Below are positions 53,962 to 61,826 of a stretch of DNA of 64,000 nucleotides, piece after piece (the stretch's first letter is position 1; each line of letters begins with the position of its first letter). This stretch comes from an uncultured Rhodospirillales bacterium. GTDB taxonomy: Bacteria; Pseudomonadota; Alphaproteobacteria; CAAGCB01; CAG-977. The stretch is from positions 85,832-149,831 of the forward strand of contig CACYSU010000001.1 in NCBI GenBank assembly GCA_902777205.1, in the 5' to 3' direction. The notes under the pieces are model-generated. The model was not told the origin of the DNA, searched no databases, and saw nothing but the letters and a program-made list of their open reading frames with translations. Made by a program: the position numbers and the translations under genes.

Positions 53962-54707
53962 TATTCGGAAACGAAACAGGCGGGTTCGTCCGTTTCAAAC
54001 AGCTTCGTTTTCTTTTTCAACGCCGGATCGTATCCGTAAACGGCGTTTCCGTCGGCGAACAGCAGTGTCGTGCCGTCGCGGGTGAACGATAGGGCGGTTA
54101 CGTTTTCCGCCTTTATTTCATCGAAAAATCCGCCGGTGATCAGGATTGAACCGCCGCAAACGCAGGCCGTCAGGCGCGCGCCCGCGTGATAGGCTGGAAC
54201 CGTCGCGTTTGCCCTGACGGGAATGGTTTTCGGACGCCGCGCGGCCAAAGTGATGTTCAGCGATCCGTCCGCGCCGGTGAACATCAGCGTGTCCGGCGTG
54301 CAGAAACAAACGGGCGCGGGGACGGCGGGCGGTTTGACGAACGGCATCGGAAACCACCCGAATTCTTCGCGCATGATGACGCGCAGGACGGATTGCCCAG
54401 TGGCGTCGTCCGTCGCGATAAAGGCGATTTTTTGGTTGTCGGGGGACAGGGCGGTGTGGGATATCGTCTTTCCGGACAGGGAAAACAGCGGCGTTATCCC
54501 GTCCGAGCCGGTTTCGGTCATGCCGATCGTTTCCCTGCCGTTTTTTTCAAAAACGCCGCAAATTTTTTTCCCCGCCGGATTGTACGACGGGTGGCGCAGC
54601 CCCATATTAAACGACAGAACGCGTCCGTCGGGGGTGAAAACGGCGGCTTTTGCCCCGTTCGGGCGCGGAAAGGCGGCAAAAATCCGATAAAAAGGAATGG
54701 TGTCCAT
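53958..54707 (-). CDS. Possible cytoplasmic beta-propeller protein, function unknown
   Basis: About 249 residues from ATG 54707 (ATG 54737 would add ten). The sequence has repeated short beta-strand motifs of the WD40/TolB-like kind: AAVFTPDGRVLSFNMG, TALSPDNQKIAFIATDD, CTPDTLMFTGADGSLNITLA and ALSFTRDGTTLLFADGNAVY. Each has the form hydrophobic-S-(P/R)-D-x2-x-(I/L)-x-F. There is no signal peptide. Four or five such repeats suggest a partial or small propeller. No partner can be named. It is transcribed divergently from moxR across a shared AT-rich region and converges on the membrane protein gene. Confidence 0.6.
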   Translation of the reverse strand: MDTIPFYRIFAAFPRPNGAKAAVFTPDGRVLSFNMGLRHPSYNPAGKKICGVFEKNGRETIGMTETGSDGITPLFSLSGKTISHTALSPDNQKIAFIATDDATGQSVLRVIMREEFGWFPMPFVKPPAVPAPVCFCTPDTLMFTGADGSLNITLAARRPKTIPVRANATVPAYHAGARLTACVCGGSILITGGFFDEIKAENVTALSFTRDGTTLLFADGNAVYGYDPALKKKTKLFETDEPACFVSEY

Positions 54708-54736
54708 AAATTGTGGTGTCCTGAACAATGAAATCA

Positions 54737-54742
54737 TATAAT
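54737..54742 (+). promoter_or_regulatory. -10 element for the moxR/Bat operon, in a divergent AT-rich region
   Basis: A perfect TATAAT lies at 54737-54742, 44 bases before the moxR ATG, but no good -35 is found at 16-18 bases (best TGGTGT at 54714-54719). On the minus strand the same AT-rich block offers TATATT near 54742-54747 for the beta-propeller gene. Confidence 0.35.
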
Positions 54743-54786
54743 ATAGCGAACAGTGTCTGTTGCGAAAGCAAAAAAGGAGTTTTTTC

Positions 54787-55782
54787 ATGCTGACCGGAAA
54801 CGAATCGAAAACGGAAATGACAAACGCCCGCCGCGGCTTTATGCGGTTGAAAGACTATATGAACGCGTGCATTGTCGGGCAATCCGGATTGGTGGACAGG
54901 TTGCTGATCGCTTTGCTGGCGGACGGCCACCTGTTGGTCGAAGGCGCCCCCGGTTTGGCGAAAACAAAGGCGATCAAGAAACTTTCCGAAGCGATCGAGG
55001 GGGACGACCAGCGCATCCAGTTCACGCCCGATCTGCTGCCGTCCGACATCACGGGCAGCGACATCTACCGTCCCGAAACGGGGGATTTCAAATTTCAGGC
55101 GGGGCCGATTTTCCACAACCTGATTTTGGCCGACGAAATCAACCGCGCGCCCGCCAAAGTCCAATCCGCCCTGTTGGAAGCCATGGCCGAACGGCAGGTG
55201 ACGGTCGGCGGAAAAACCTACAAGCTGCCGCCGTTGTTCATGGTGATGGCGACGCAGAACCCCATCGAGCAGGAGGGGACGTATCCTTTGCCCGAAGCGC
55301 AGCTCGACCGTTTTCTGATGTACGTCAAAATCGACCAGCCCGACGCGGCGGCCGAACGCCGGATTCTGCGTTTGGTGCGCGACGAGGCCATGACCGCCGG
55401 ACAGGCCGGAAAAATAGAGGTCATGCCGCAAACGGGCGTGTTCGCCGCCAGACAAGAGGTTTTGAACGTCCATTTGTCCGACGCGCTGGAAGAATACATC
55501 GTCCAGCTGGTCATGGCCACGCGCCGTCCCGAAGCCTATGATCCGAAATTCGCCCGCTGGGTGGCTTTCGGCGCCAGCCCGCGCGGAACGATCGCCTTGG
55601 ATCGGTGCGCGCGCGCCGGAACGTGGCTGGCGGGCAGGGACTATGTCCTGCCGGAGGATATTCACGCCGTCGTTCACGACGTGCTGCGTCACCGCATCAT
55701 TTTAACGTTTGAAGCCGAAGCCGAAGGCGTCACGCCGGACAGCTTCATTGATTTGCTGTTGGAACGGGTGCCTTTGCCGTAA
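54787..55782 (+). CDS. MoxR-family AAA+ ATPase
   Basis: 331 residues. MoxR ATPases act as chaperones for VWA-domain proteins. Walker A is EGAPGLAKTKA, Walker B is LILADEINRAPAKVQSALLE, and sensor 1 is VMATQNPIEQEGTYPLPEAQ, with the family LDRFLMYV. ATG 54787 follows AAGGAG. It is the first gene of a six-gene operon (MoxR, DUF58, DUF4381, two VWA proteins, BatD), with every junction overlapping or abutting. This is the classic MoxR/Bat layout tied to envelope stress in other bacteria. Confidence 0.93.
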   Translation: MLTGNESKTEMTNARRGFMRLKDYMNACIVGQSGLVDRLLIALLADGHLLVEGAPGLAKTKAIKKLSEAIEGDDQRIQFTPDLLPSDITGSDIYRPETGDFKFQAGPIFHNLILADEINRAPAKVQSALLEAMAERQVTVGGKTYKLPPLFMVMATQNPIEQEGTYPLPEAQLDRFLMYVKIDQPDAAAERRILRLVRDEAMTAGQAGKIEVMPQTGVFAARQEVLNVHLSDALEEYIVQLVMATRRPEAYDPKFARWVAFGASPRGTIALDRCARAGTWLAGRDYVLPEDIHAVVHDVLRHRIILTFEAEAEGVTPDSFIDLLLERVPLP

Positions 55783-56759
55783 TGTTTGAAAAGCTGAAAA
55801 CATTTTTGCGCGACAAAACGCCGGCCGCATCCCCCCTTTCCGACGGGCGGGAGGGGGACGGCATCGGCGTTTCGCTGCCGGAATTGTTGGCGCAAAAACG
55901 GCACGTTCCCCTGCTGTCGTTCGACACGACCGGCACGTCAAAGGCCGAGGGCATGGGCGTGCACCGTTCGCCGTTTCGCGGGCGAGGCATGGAATTCGAC
56001 GAAGTGCGCGCCTATCATCAGGGCGACGACATCCGTATGATCGATTGGCGCGTGACGGCCAGAACGGGCAAGGCGCACACAAAGCTGTACCGCGAGGAAC
56101 GCGATCGTCCCGTTTTGTTTTTGGGCGATTTCAGGCCGCGGATGCGGTTCGGAACGCGCGTGGCTTTCAAATCCGTCATCGCGGCGCGCGTCATGGCCGC
56201 GCTGGCGTGGGCGTCGCGGGGGCACGGCGACAAGATCGGCGCGATCGTCCTGTCCGCCGGACACTATTTCAAAATCGCCCCGCACCGGCAAATGCGCCGG
56301 TTGATGGAGGTGTTCAACGCCGTCGTCACCGCGGCGAACGATGACGGCAAGGCCAAAGGCGTTTCGCTGGGCGACGCGCTGGCCGAATTGCGGCGGGTCA
56401 GCAAAAACGGCGGGCGCGTTTACATCGTCAGCGATTTTTACGGTTTTGACGAGGAATGTAAAAAGCACCTGACCTATATCGCGCGCCATTGCGATGTCGT
56501 GTGCGTGCAAATTTTTGACGTGTTGGAGGAAACGCCGCCCCCGCCGGGGACGTACCGCGTCAGCGACGGCAGCCGCAGCGTCACCATTTACACGGACGAT
56601 AAAAAATGGCGGGCGGAATACGAACGCCTGTTCGCCGAACCGCGCCGCGATTTGGAAAATTTCTGCAAAAGCCGCAAGATCATCTACATCGCCATGCGCA
56701 CGGATGCGGATATGGTGCAAACGCTGCGCCGCGGCATTTTGACGGCGGGGGAAAAATGA
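55782..56759 (+). CDS. DUF58 domain protein (MoxR-associated)
   Basis: 325 residues. The DUF58 core motif is HRSPFRGRGMEFDEVRAYHQ followed by GDDIRMIDWRVTARTGKAHT, with the usual FLGDFRPRMRFG downstream. The C-terminal half looks like a degenerate VWA fold (IVSDFYGFDEECKKHLTYIA). No transmembrane helix is visible, so it is probably cytoplasmic and a partner of the MoxR ATPase. Its ATG overlaps the moxR stop by one base and its own TGA overlaps the next ATG by 4 bases. Confidence 0.9.
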   Translation: MFEKLKTFLRDKTPAASPLSDGREGDGIGVSLPELLAQKRHVPLLSFDTTGTSKAEGMGVHRSPFRGRGMEFDEVRAYHQGDDIRMIDWRVTARTGKAHTKLYREERDRPVLFLGDFRPRMRFGTRVAFKSVIAARVMAALAWASRGHGDKIGAIVLSAGHYFKIAPHRQMRRLMEVFNAVVTAANDDGKAKGVSLGDALAELRRVSKNGGRVYIVSDFYGFDEECKKHLTYIARHCDVVCVQIFDVLEETPPPPGTYRVSDGSRSVTIYTDDKKWRAEYERLFAEPRRDLENFCKSRKIIYIAMRTDADMVQTLRRGILTAGEK

Positions 56760-57235
56760 TGCAGCCTCAAACGATCGACCTGTCAGGATTAAGGGACGTG
56801 CATTTGCCGCCCGTGCCGCCGCTGTGGCCGCTGCCGCCGCGGTTCTGGATTGTGACGGCCGTCGCAATATGCGCCGTCGCCGCCGCGGTTTTCTGTGTCA
56901 GCCGAATCCGGCGGATGACGGCCAAGAAATACGCAAACCGTGAAGTCGAACGTATCACAAAACAGTTTGACGGGGACGGCTATCGTTCCGCCGTCGAATT
57001 GTCGTTGTTGATGCGGCGGATCGCGCTGATGAAGCATCCGCGCGCGGATGTGGCGGGGCTGACGGGGCGGCGTTGGCGGCAATTCCTTGAAAACACGGTG
57101 AAAAAGCCCGTTTTCAAAGGCGCGGCCGGCGATGTCGCCGAAACCGTCATGTTCATTCCGCCCGACCGTTTTAAAAACGGGGACGCGGCCGTTTTCATCG
57201 CGGCCGCCAAAGAATGGATCGCGGAAAACGCATGA
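56756..57235 (+). CDS. DUF4381 small membrane protein of the Bat operon
   Basis: 159 residues. A proline-rich start (DVHLPPVPPLWPLPPRFWIV) leads into one transmembrane helix (about 27-47), followed by a soluble helical domain with VELSLLMRRIALMKHP and WRQFLENT. This pattern is typical of DUF4381 proteins found between DUF58 and BatA genes in proteobacteria. Two adjacent ATGs (56756 and 56759) are possible; the first overlaps the DUF58 stop. It is coupled to batA by a 4-base overlap. It is likely a structural member of the complex. Confidence 0.85.
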   Translation: MMQPQTIDLSGLRDVHLPPVPPLWPLPPRFWIVTAVAICAVAAAVFCVSRIRRMTAKKYANREVERITKQFDGDGYRSAVELSLLMRRIALMKHPRADVAGLTGRRWRQFLENTVKKPVFKGAAGDVAETVMFIPPDRFKNGDAAVFIAAAKEWIAENA

Positions 57236-58182
57236 TGCATTTCGCTTGGCCGCTGATGTTTTTCTGTCTGCCTTTGCCGTGGGTGATCGACCGTCTGGCA
57301 AAGCGGCAAAGCCAACCGGCGGTCGCGGTCAAAGTCCCCTTTTTCGCCGAGATAAAGGCATTGTCTCGTCGGTCGGAAATGCCGCGCGGGCGCAAAGCGG
57401 GGATGATGTGGCTGTTGTGGGGATTGTTGGTGTGCGCGGCGGCGCGGCCGCAAATTCCGGACGGGATGCAGGAATACGCCGTTCCCGCGCGCGACATCGT
57501 TCTGGCGTTGGACATTTCGCGGTCGATGACGCTGCCGGACGCGGGCGGGGAAAGCCGTTTGGACGCCGTTAAATCGGTCGCGGCGGATTTTGTCGGGCAA
57601 AGGAAAAACGACCGGATCGGCATTGTTTTGTTCGCGGAACAGGCGAATTTGTATATGCCTTTGACATTGGACGGCGACGGGTTGCGGGATATGCTGGGCG
57701 GCGTGCGTGCCGGATGGCTGGGATCGCTGACGGCGGTCGGTGACGCGGTCGGGTTGGCTTTGCGGTATTTGGAAAACAGCGGCGCGAAACACAAGATCGT
57801 CATTTTGCTGACCGACGGGGCGTCCAACGCCGGAAACATCGCGCCCGCAGACGCCGTCGCTGCCGCCCGCGGCCGCGGCGTGACGCTTTACACGATCGGG
57901 TTCGGTTCGCCGGACGATCCGGACGGCGGGGCGGACGCCGATTTTTTGCAACAGGCGGCGGAACGGACGGGCGGGCTGTTTTTCATGGCGCGGGACGGGG
58001 CGGAATTGGCGCGGGCGTATGAAACGATTTCGCGAAACGAACCGATGTCCGACGCGCCGGTTTACCTGATCCGGCAAAAAGAGCTGTATCCTTGGCCGCT
58101 GTCCGCGTTCGCCCTGATTGTGTCCGCCGCCGTGTTCGCCCGCGTCCGCCAGCGTTGGAAATTCAGGAAAGGGGCGGAATGA
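57232..58182 (+). CDS. batA: BatA-type VWA-domain membrane protein
   Basis: 316 residues. Two N-terminal helices (about 5-20 and 58-72) flank a basic loop, followed by a periplasmic VWA domain and a C-terminal helix (LYPWPLSAFALIVSAAVFAR). The MIDAS metal site is intact: LALDISRSM (DxSxS), the Thr-containing loop near GWLGSLTAVGDAV, and ILLTDGASNAG. The gene overlaps its neighbours on both sides with ATGA junctions. Confidence 0.9.
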   Translation: MMHFAWPLMFFCLPLPWVIDRLAKRQSQPAVAVKVPFFAEIKALSRRSEMPRGRKAGMMWLLWGLLVCAAARPQIPDGMQEYAVPARDIVLALDISRSMTLPDAGGESRLDAVKSVAADFVGQRKNDRIGIVLFAEQANLYMPLTLDGDGLRDMLGGVRAGWLGSLTAVGDAVGLALRYLENSGAKHKIVILLTDGASNAGNIAPADAVAAARGRGVTLYTIGFGSPDDPDGGADADFLQQAAERTGGLFFMARDGAELARAYETISRNEPMSDAPVYLIRQKELYPWPLSAFALIVSAAVFARVRQRWKFRKGAE

Positions 58183-59897
58183 TGGAATGGATTGTTCTGC
58201 GCCCGTGGGCTTTTGTTTTCATCCTGCCGGCCGTTTTGTACTGCTTTTTCAATCACCGGCCGGTCAGGGCGTGGATCGGCGTGATCGACGCGCGGCTGCT
58301 GCCCGTTTTGTCGGTGCGCGGCGGATCGCGTTTCCGGAAAAACGCCGCTTTCGCCCTTTCGTTCGGGGCGGCGCTGTGCGTTGTGTGCTCTTTGACCGGC
58401 GTTTGTTTGAAAAGGACGGACGCGCCGCTGTACCATCCGAAATCCCCCGCCGTGATCGTTTTGGATATGTCCCTGTCGATGAAAGCGCGGGATGTCGAAC
58501 CCAACCGTTTCAGCCGCGCGGTGTTTAAGGTTTACGACCTGCTGGACGAATTGAGGGGCGTGCCGACGGCGCTGATCGTGTTCACGGACGAACCCTATCC
58601 GCTGATTTCCGCGACGACGCAGAAAGAGGCGGTCGAAGCGATCCTGCCGCTGCTGAATTTCAACCTGATGCCGTCGCAGGGATCGCGGACGGACAGGGCG
58701 CTGGATCAGGCGGTAAAGGCGATCGGGCAAACCGGCGCGGCTTACGGCGATATTTTTTTGGTGACGGACGGCGGCGACGAGGTTTTCGCCATTCAGGACG
58801 CGGCGCTGGACATTGTCCGTCGGGCGGCCGAAAAAGGAACGCGCCTGTTCGTTTTGGGAACGGGGACGCCCGCCGGCGCCGTTTTGCCGGCGGAGGACGG
58901 CCGGAACATAATGGACGCGTTGGGCAATCCCGTCACGCACCGTTTGCGCGAGGATTTCCTGCGCCGTTTGGCGGCGGCCGGAAACGGGGAGTACGCGCGC
59001 GTGCGCACGGACGGCGGCGATGTCAAATCGTTGATGCGCGCCAAAAACGTTCAGGCGGGGCGCAAAAGCGACCTGACCGACACGAAAAGGGCGGCGGACG
59101 CGGGATATTGGTTTTTGCTGCCCGTCGTCGCGCTGTTTCCGTTTGTGTTCCGCCGCGGGCTGTTCCCCGTTTTGCTGATGCTGTGGGCGACGCCGTCCGC
59201 CGCCGCGTCTTTTCAAGAATTATTCCTCAGCCCGTCCGCCGCCGCCGCGCATTTCCTGAATCTGGGAAATCAGGTCAAAGCCGTTGAAATCGCCGAAAAA
59301 TCGGACGATTTCACCGCGCTTTACAATACGGGGACACGGCTGATCCCTTTGCGGAATTTCGCCGCGGCGCAGATGTTGCTGGAAAAGGCCGTTTTAAAGC
59401 GTCCCGACGATGAAAACGCGCAAGTCAATTTGGAAATCGCCAGACGGCTGAACAAAAATCCGCCGAGCGACGGCGAGGGCGACAACGATGCGCAGAATCC
59501 GGATCAATCCGGCGACGGGGCAGGCGACGCGGACGGGCAAAGTGACTTAAGCCAAAATGACAATAACGATCCGCAAGACAATGAAAACAAAGAAAATGAC
59601 TCCAACGACGGGGCTGGTGAAAATGACGGCGACGGCGGAGAAAAAAGCGGGGACGGAAACGCCGGCGGCGGCGATGCGGGCGGGGATGACGGCGGTGACA
59701 AAGATAACGGAAACGGTGGTGCCGGAAACGGCGGCGGCGTGACGGGGGACGGCGACGGAAATCCGGATGCGGAAGACGGGCGCGGGGACATGGTTCCGGT
59801 GCACGATGACCCGTCCGCTTTGCTGCGGCACAAGATCCTGTTCCTGCATCAGGAAAAACGCTACGGCGACGAATCGGCGGCGGGTGCCCCATGGTAA
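58179..59897 (+). CDS. batB: BatB/BatC fusion: VWA domain, TPR and acidic low-complexity tail
   Basis: 572 residues. Two N-terminal helices precede a VWA domain with an intact MIDAS (VLDMSLSMKARD, LVTDGGDE), then a helix (WFLLPVVALFPFVF, about 313-330). A TPR region follows (about 365-430, LGNQVKAVEIAEKS, FAAAQMLLEKAVLKRPDDEN), then about 110 residues made almost wholly of Asp, Gly, Asn and Glu, and a short conserved end (LLRHKILFLHQEKRYG). This combines BatB and BatC, separate proteins in some bacteria. The tail includes DGDGNPDAEDG, similar to calcium-binding thrombospondin type 3 repeats. It overlaps batD by 7 bases. Confidence 0.88.
   Translation: MMEWIVLRPWAFVFILPAVLYCFFNHRPVRAWIGVIDARLLPVLSVRGGSRFRKNAAFALSFGAALCVVCSLTGVCLKRTDAPLYHPKSPAVIVLDMSLSMKARDVEPNRFSRAVFKVYDLLDELRGVPTALIVFTDEPYPLISATTQKEAVEAILPLLNFNLMPSQGSRTDRALDQAVKAIGQTGAAYGDIFLVTDGGDEVFAIQDAALDIVRRAAEKGTRLFVLGTGTPAGAVLPAEDGRNIMDALGNPVTHRLREDFLRRLAAAGNGEYARVRTDGGDVKSLMRAKNVQAGRKSDLTDTKRAADAGYWFLLPVVALFPFVFRRGLFPVLLMLWATPSAAASFQELFLSPSAAAAHFLNLGNQVKAVEIAEKSDDFTALYNTGTRLIPLRNFAAAQMLLEKAVLKRPDDENAQVNLEIARRLNKNPPSDGEGDNDAQNPDQSGDGAGDADGQSDLSQNDNNDPQDNENKENDSNDGAGENDGDGGEKSGDGNAGGGDAGGDDGGDKDNGNGGAGNGGGVTGDGDGNPDAEDGRGDMVPVHDDPSALLRHKILFLHQEKRYGDESAAGAPW
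59470..59800 (+). repeat. Low-complexity coding tract (Asp/Gly/Asn-rich)
   Basis: This tract of the batB/C gene consists largely of GAC, GGC, AAC and GAA-type codons in irregular repeats (GDGD, GDAGGDDGGD, GNGG). It is likely to vary in length between strains. Confidence 0.75.
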
Positions 59898-61180
59898 GGT
59901 TTTTCGCTTTTTTGTTCGGAATGTTGCCGGTTGCGGCTTTGGCGGCGCCGCGGCTGGAAATGCGTTTCATCGCGCCGCCCGACACGCTGTACGCGGGGCA
60001 GGAGGCCTTTTTTGACATAAAGCTGCTGGACGGGATCGGGTTGACGAACGTCGGCATCATTCCCGCCGAATGGCCGGAAGTGGAGCTTTTCCTGAATTTC
60101 GGGCGGACGAAAGCGGACGGAAAAGCGGGCGAGGTGAAAACGTTTTCGTTCAGTTTCGTGCCGAAAAAAGCGGGGCGCGTCGATTTTGCGCCGCTTTGCC
60201 TGTCGGCGGATGCGCCGTCCATGATCTCCATGCGCGATTTGCCGGATTTCGCCGCCGTGACGCCGGACGGCCGCGTGAAAATTTGCGCCCCCTCTTTTTC
60301 ATTTGACGCGAAGCCTTTGCCGGCCGGCGCGGCTTTCGCGGCCGCGGGGGCGGAAATGTTTGACGGGATCGTCCCGAACGTTCCGGAAATCAAAGCGGGC
60401 AGTCCGGTCAAACGATCGCTGGTTTTGACGGCGAAAGGGACTTTACCCGCCTATCTGCCCGATTTCACGGTCAAAGAGATGCCGGACGCGCGCATTTACA
60501 AAGGCAAAACGGAAAGGACGGTGATCAACGCGGCGGAAACGTTGGTCGCCGCCGTCCGCCAGACGGTCGTTTTCGTGCCGCAGCGGGCGGGAACGCTTGT
60601 GTTGCCGGAAACGGGCGTCGTTTGGGCGGACACGCGGACGGGGCAAATCAGGGAAACGAAAATTCCCGCGCGGACGTTAAAGGTGCTGCCTGCGGAAACG
60701 GCGCCGGAAAGCGTTCCCGAACCGCCGGAAAAGCCGGAAGCGGTTGAAAAGCGCGGTGAAACGGATTGGCCGGAAACGCTTTGGATCATCCCCGTTGTCA
60801 TTGCCGCGTTCGTGTTCGCGCGGCTGGCGGGGCGCAGGCGGCGGCGGGCGAGGGCGGAGGTGCTGTGCGCGGGAAAAACGGGCGATCCCGCCGTGTTGGC
60901 GGCGGCTTTGATCCGTTGGGGAAAGGAACGTTTTGCGTCGCGGAACATCAGAAACCTGTCCGGTTTGCGTGACGTATATGCGGAGGCGGACGACGGTTTT
61001 GCCCGCGCTTTGGACAATTTGCAGGATCACCTGTACGCGACGGGGCGGTTCGCGAAACATTTTCCGGACGCCGCGGAAAATCTGGCGCGCGAAGTGACGG
61101 CGGCCTTTGAACGGGCGGAGCGGATCAAAATCAAACAAAAAAGGAAAGCCGTCAAGCGGCTGCCCGACCTTTATCCCTGA
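59891..61180 (+). CDS. batD: BatD-family membrane protein
   Basis: 429 residues. A signal peptide (RFFAFLFGMLPVAALAAPRL) is followed by two or three beta-sandwich repeats (about 25-275, for example FSFVPKKAGRVDFAPLCL and VVFVPQRAGTLVLPETGVVW). One transmembrane helix comes next (ETLWIIPVVIAAFVFARLAG), then a basic stretch RRRRRAR and a cytoplasmic helical tail. This is the BatD (DUF7939/'oxygen tolerance') layout, the usual last gene of Bat operons. Its end overlaps the convergent acetyltransferase gene by 10 bases. Confidence 0.85.
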   Translation: MVRFFAFLFGMLPVAALAAPRLEMRFIAPPDTLYAGQEAFFDIKLLDGIGLTNVGIIPAEWPEVELFLNFGRTKADGKAGEVKTFSFSFVPKKAGRVDFAPLCLSADAPSMISMRDLPDFAAVTPDGRVKICAPSFSFDAKPLPAGAAFAAAGAEMFDGIVPNVPEIKAGSPVKRSLVLTAKGTLPAYLPDFTVKEMPDARIYKGKTERTVINAAETLVAAVRQTVVFVPQRAGTLVLPETGVVWADTRTGQIRETKIPARTLKVLPAETAPESVPEPPEKPEAVEKRGETDWPETLWIIPVVIAAFVFARLAGRRRRRARAEVLCAGKTGDPAVLAAALIRWGKERFASRNIRNLSGLRDVYAEADDGFARALDNLQDHLYATGRFAKHFPDAAENLAREVTAAFERAERIKIKQKRKAVKRLPDLYP

Positions 61181-61737
61181 ACGGGTTTTGCAATGTCTTT
61201 CATCATGATGACGGCGTCCTCGGCGGGCAGGTCGTCAGGGGTGAAAAAGTCGATGATCCGGCCGGTTTCCTTAAACCCGCGTTTGGCGTACAAATGGCGC
61301 GCCGCCGTCCATTTTTCGGACACGATCAGGATTTCCTTCGTCACGTCCGGATAATCGCGGGCGATTTTATCCTCCAGCGCCGCAAACAGCCGCAGGCCGA
61401 TTTTTTGACCGCGCCAGCTTTGCAGCGTGCCGAACGACGTGATGTAAAGGTTCGTTCCGTTGTCGTCGTGCAATTCCAGCGGATCGTGCCCCAACGCCAG
61501 CACTTCGGCGTTGACGCCCTGATCTTCGCGCCACAATTCGGACGAGATATAGCCGCCGACTTCGCCCGTTTCCGCGTTTTCGGCGACCAGAAATCCGTCG
61601 GGAAACGCCCGTATCCGTTTCAAATACAGGTCGCGATCCTCGCGCGATCCGGCGACGAAGCTTTCATATTCGATTTTCATAATCGCATCAATGTCGGCGG
61701 GGGTGGCGGAACGGATGAGAATCGAGGGGGCGGACAT
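61171..61737 (-). CDS. GNAT-family N-acetyltransferase
   Basis: 188 residues. The N-terminal strand-helix (ILIRSATPADIDAIMKIEYE) and the acetyl-CoA loop RGQKIGLRLFAALEDKI (the Q/R-x2-G-x-(G/A) motif A, here RGQKIG) define the GNAT fold, with the motif B end KRGFKETGRIIDFF. The substrate cannot be inferred; RimI-like protein acetylation or small-molecule acetylation are both possible. It is transcribed divergently from metG and its end overlaps batD. Confidence 0.85.
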   Translation of the reverse strand: MSAPSILIRSATPADIDAIMKIEYESFVAGSREDRDLYLKRIRAFPDGFLVAENAETGEVGGYISSELWREDQGVNAEVLALGHDPLELHDDNGTNLYITSFGTLQSWRGQKIGLRLFAALEDKIARDYPDVTKEILIVSEKWTAARHLYAKRGFKETGRIIDFFTPDDLPAEDAVIMMKDIAKPVQG

Positions 61738-61761
61738 TTCGGACTCCTTGAAAAAATGTTC

Positions 61762-61791
61762 TTGAAATCCTGTATGAAAAGCGGGTAAAAG
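61762..61791 (+). promoter_or_regulatory. Possible metG promoter
   Basis: TTGAAA (61762-61767) and TAAAAG (61786-61791) are 18 bases apart, 35 bases before the ATG at 61827. A second TTGAAA lies at 61748-61753. Weak call. Confidence 0.3.
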
Positions 61792-61826
61792 TCAATATCC
61801 CTTCGTTCAGTTAAAAGGCATGAATT

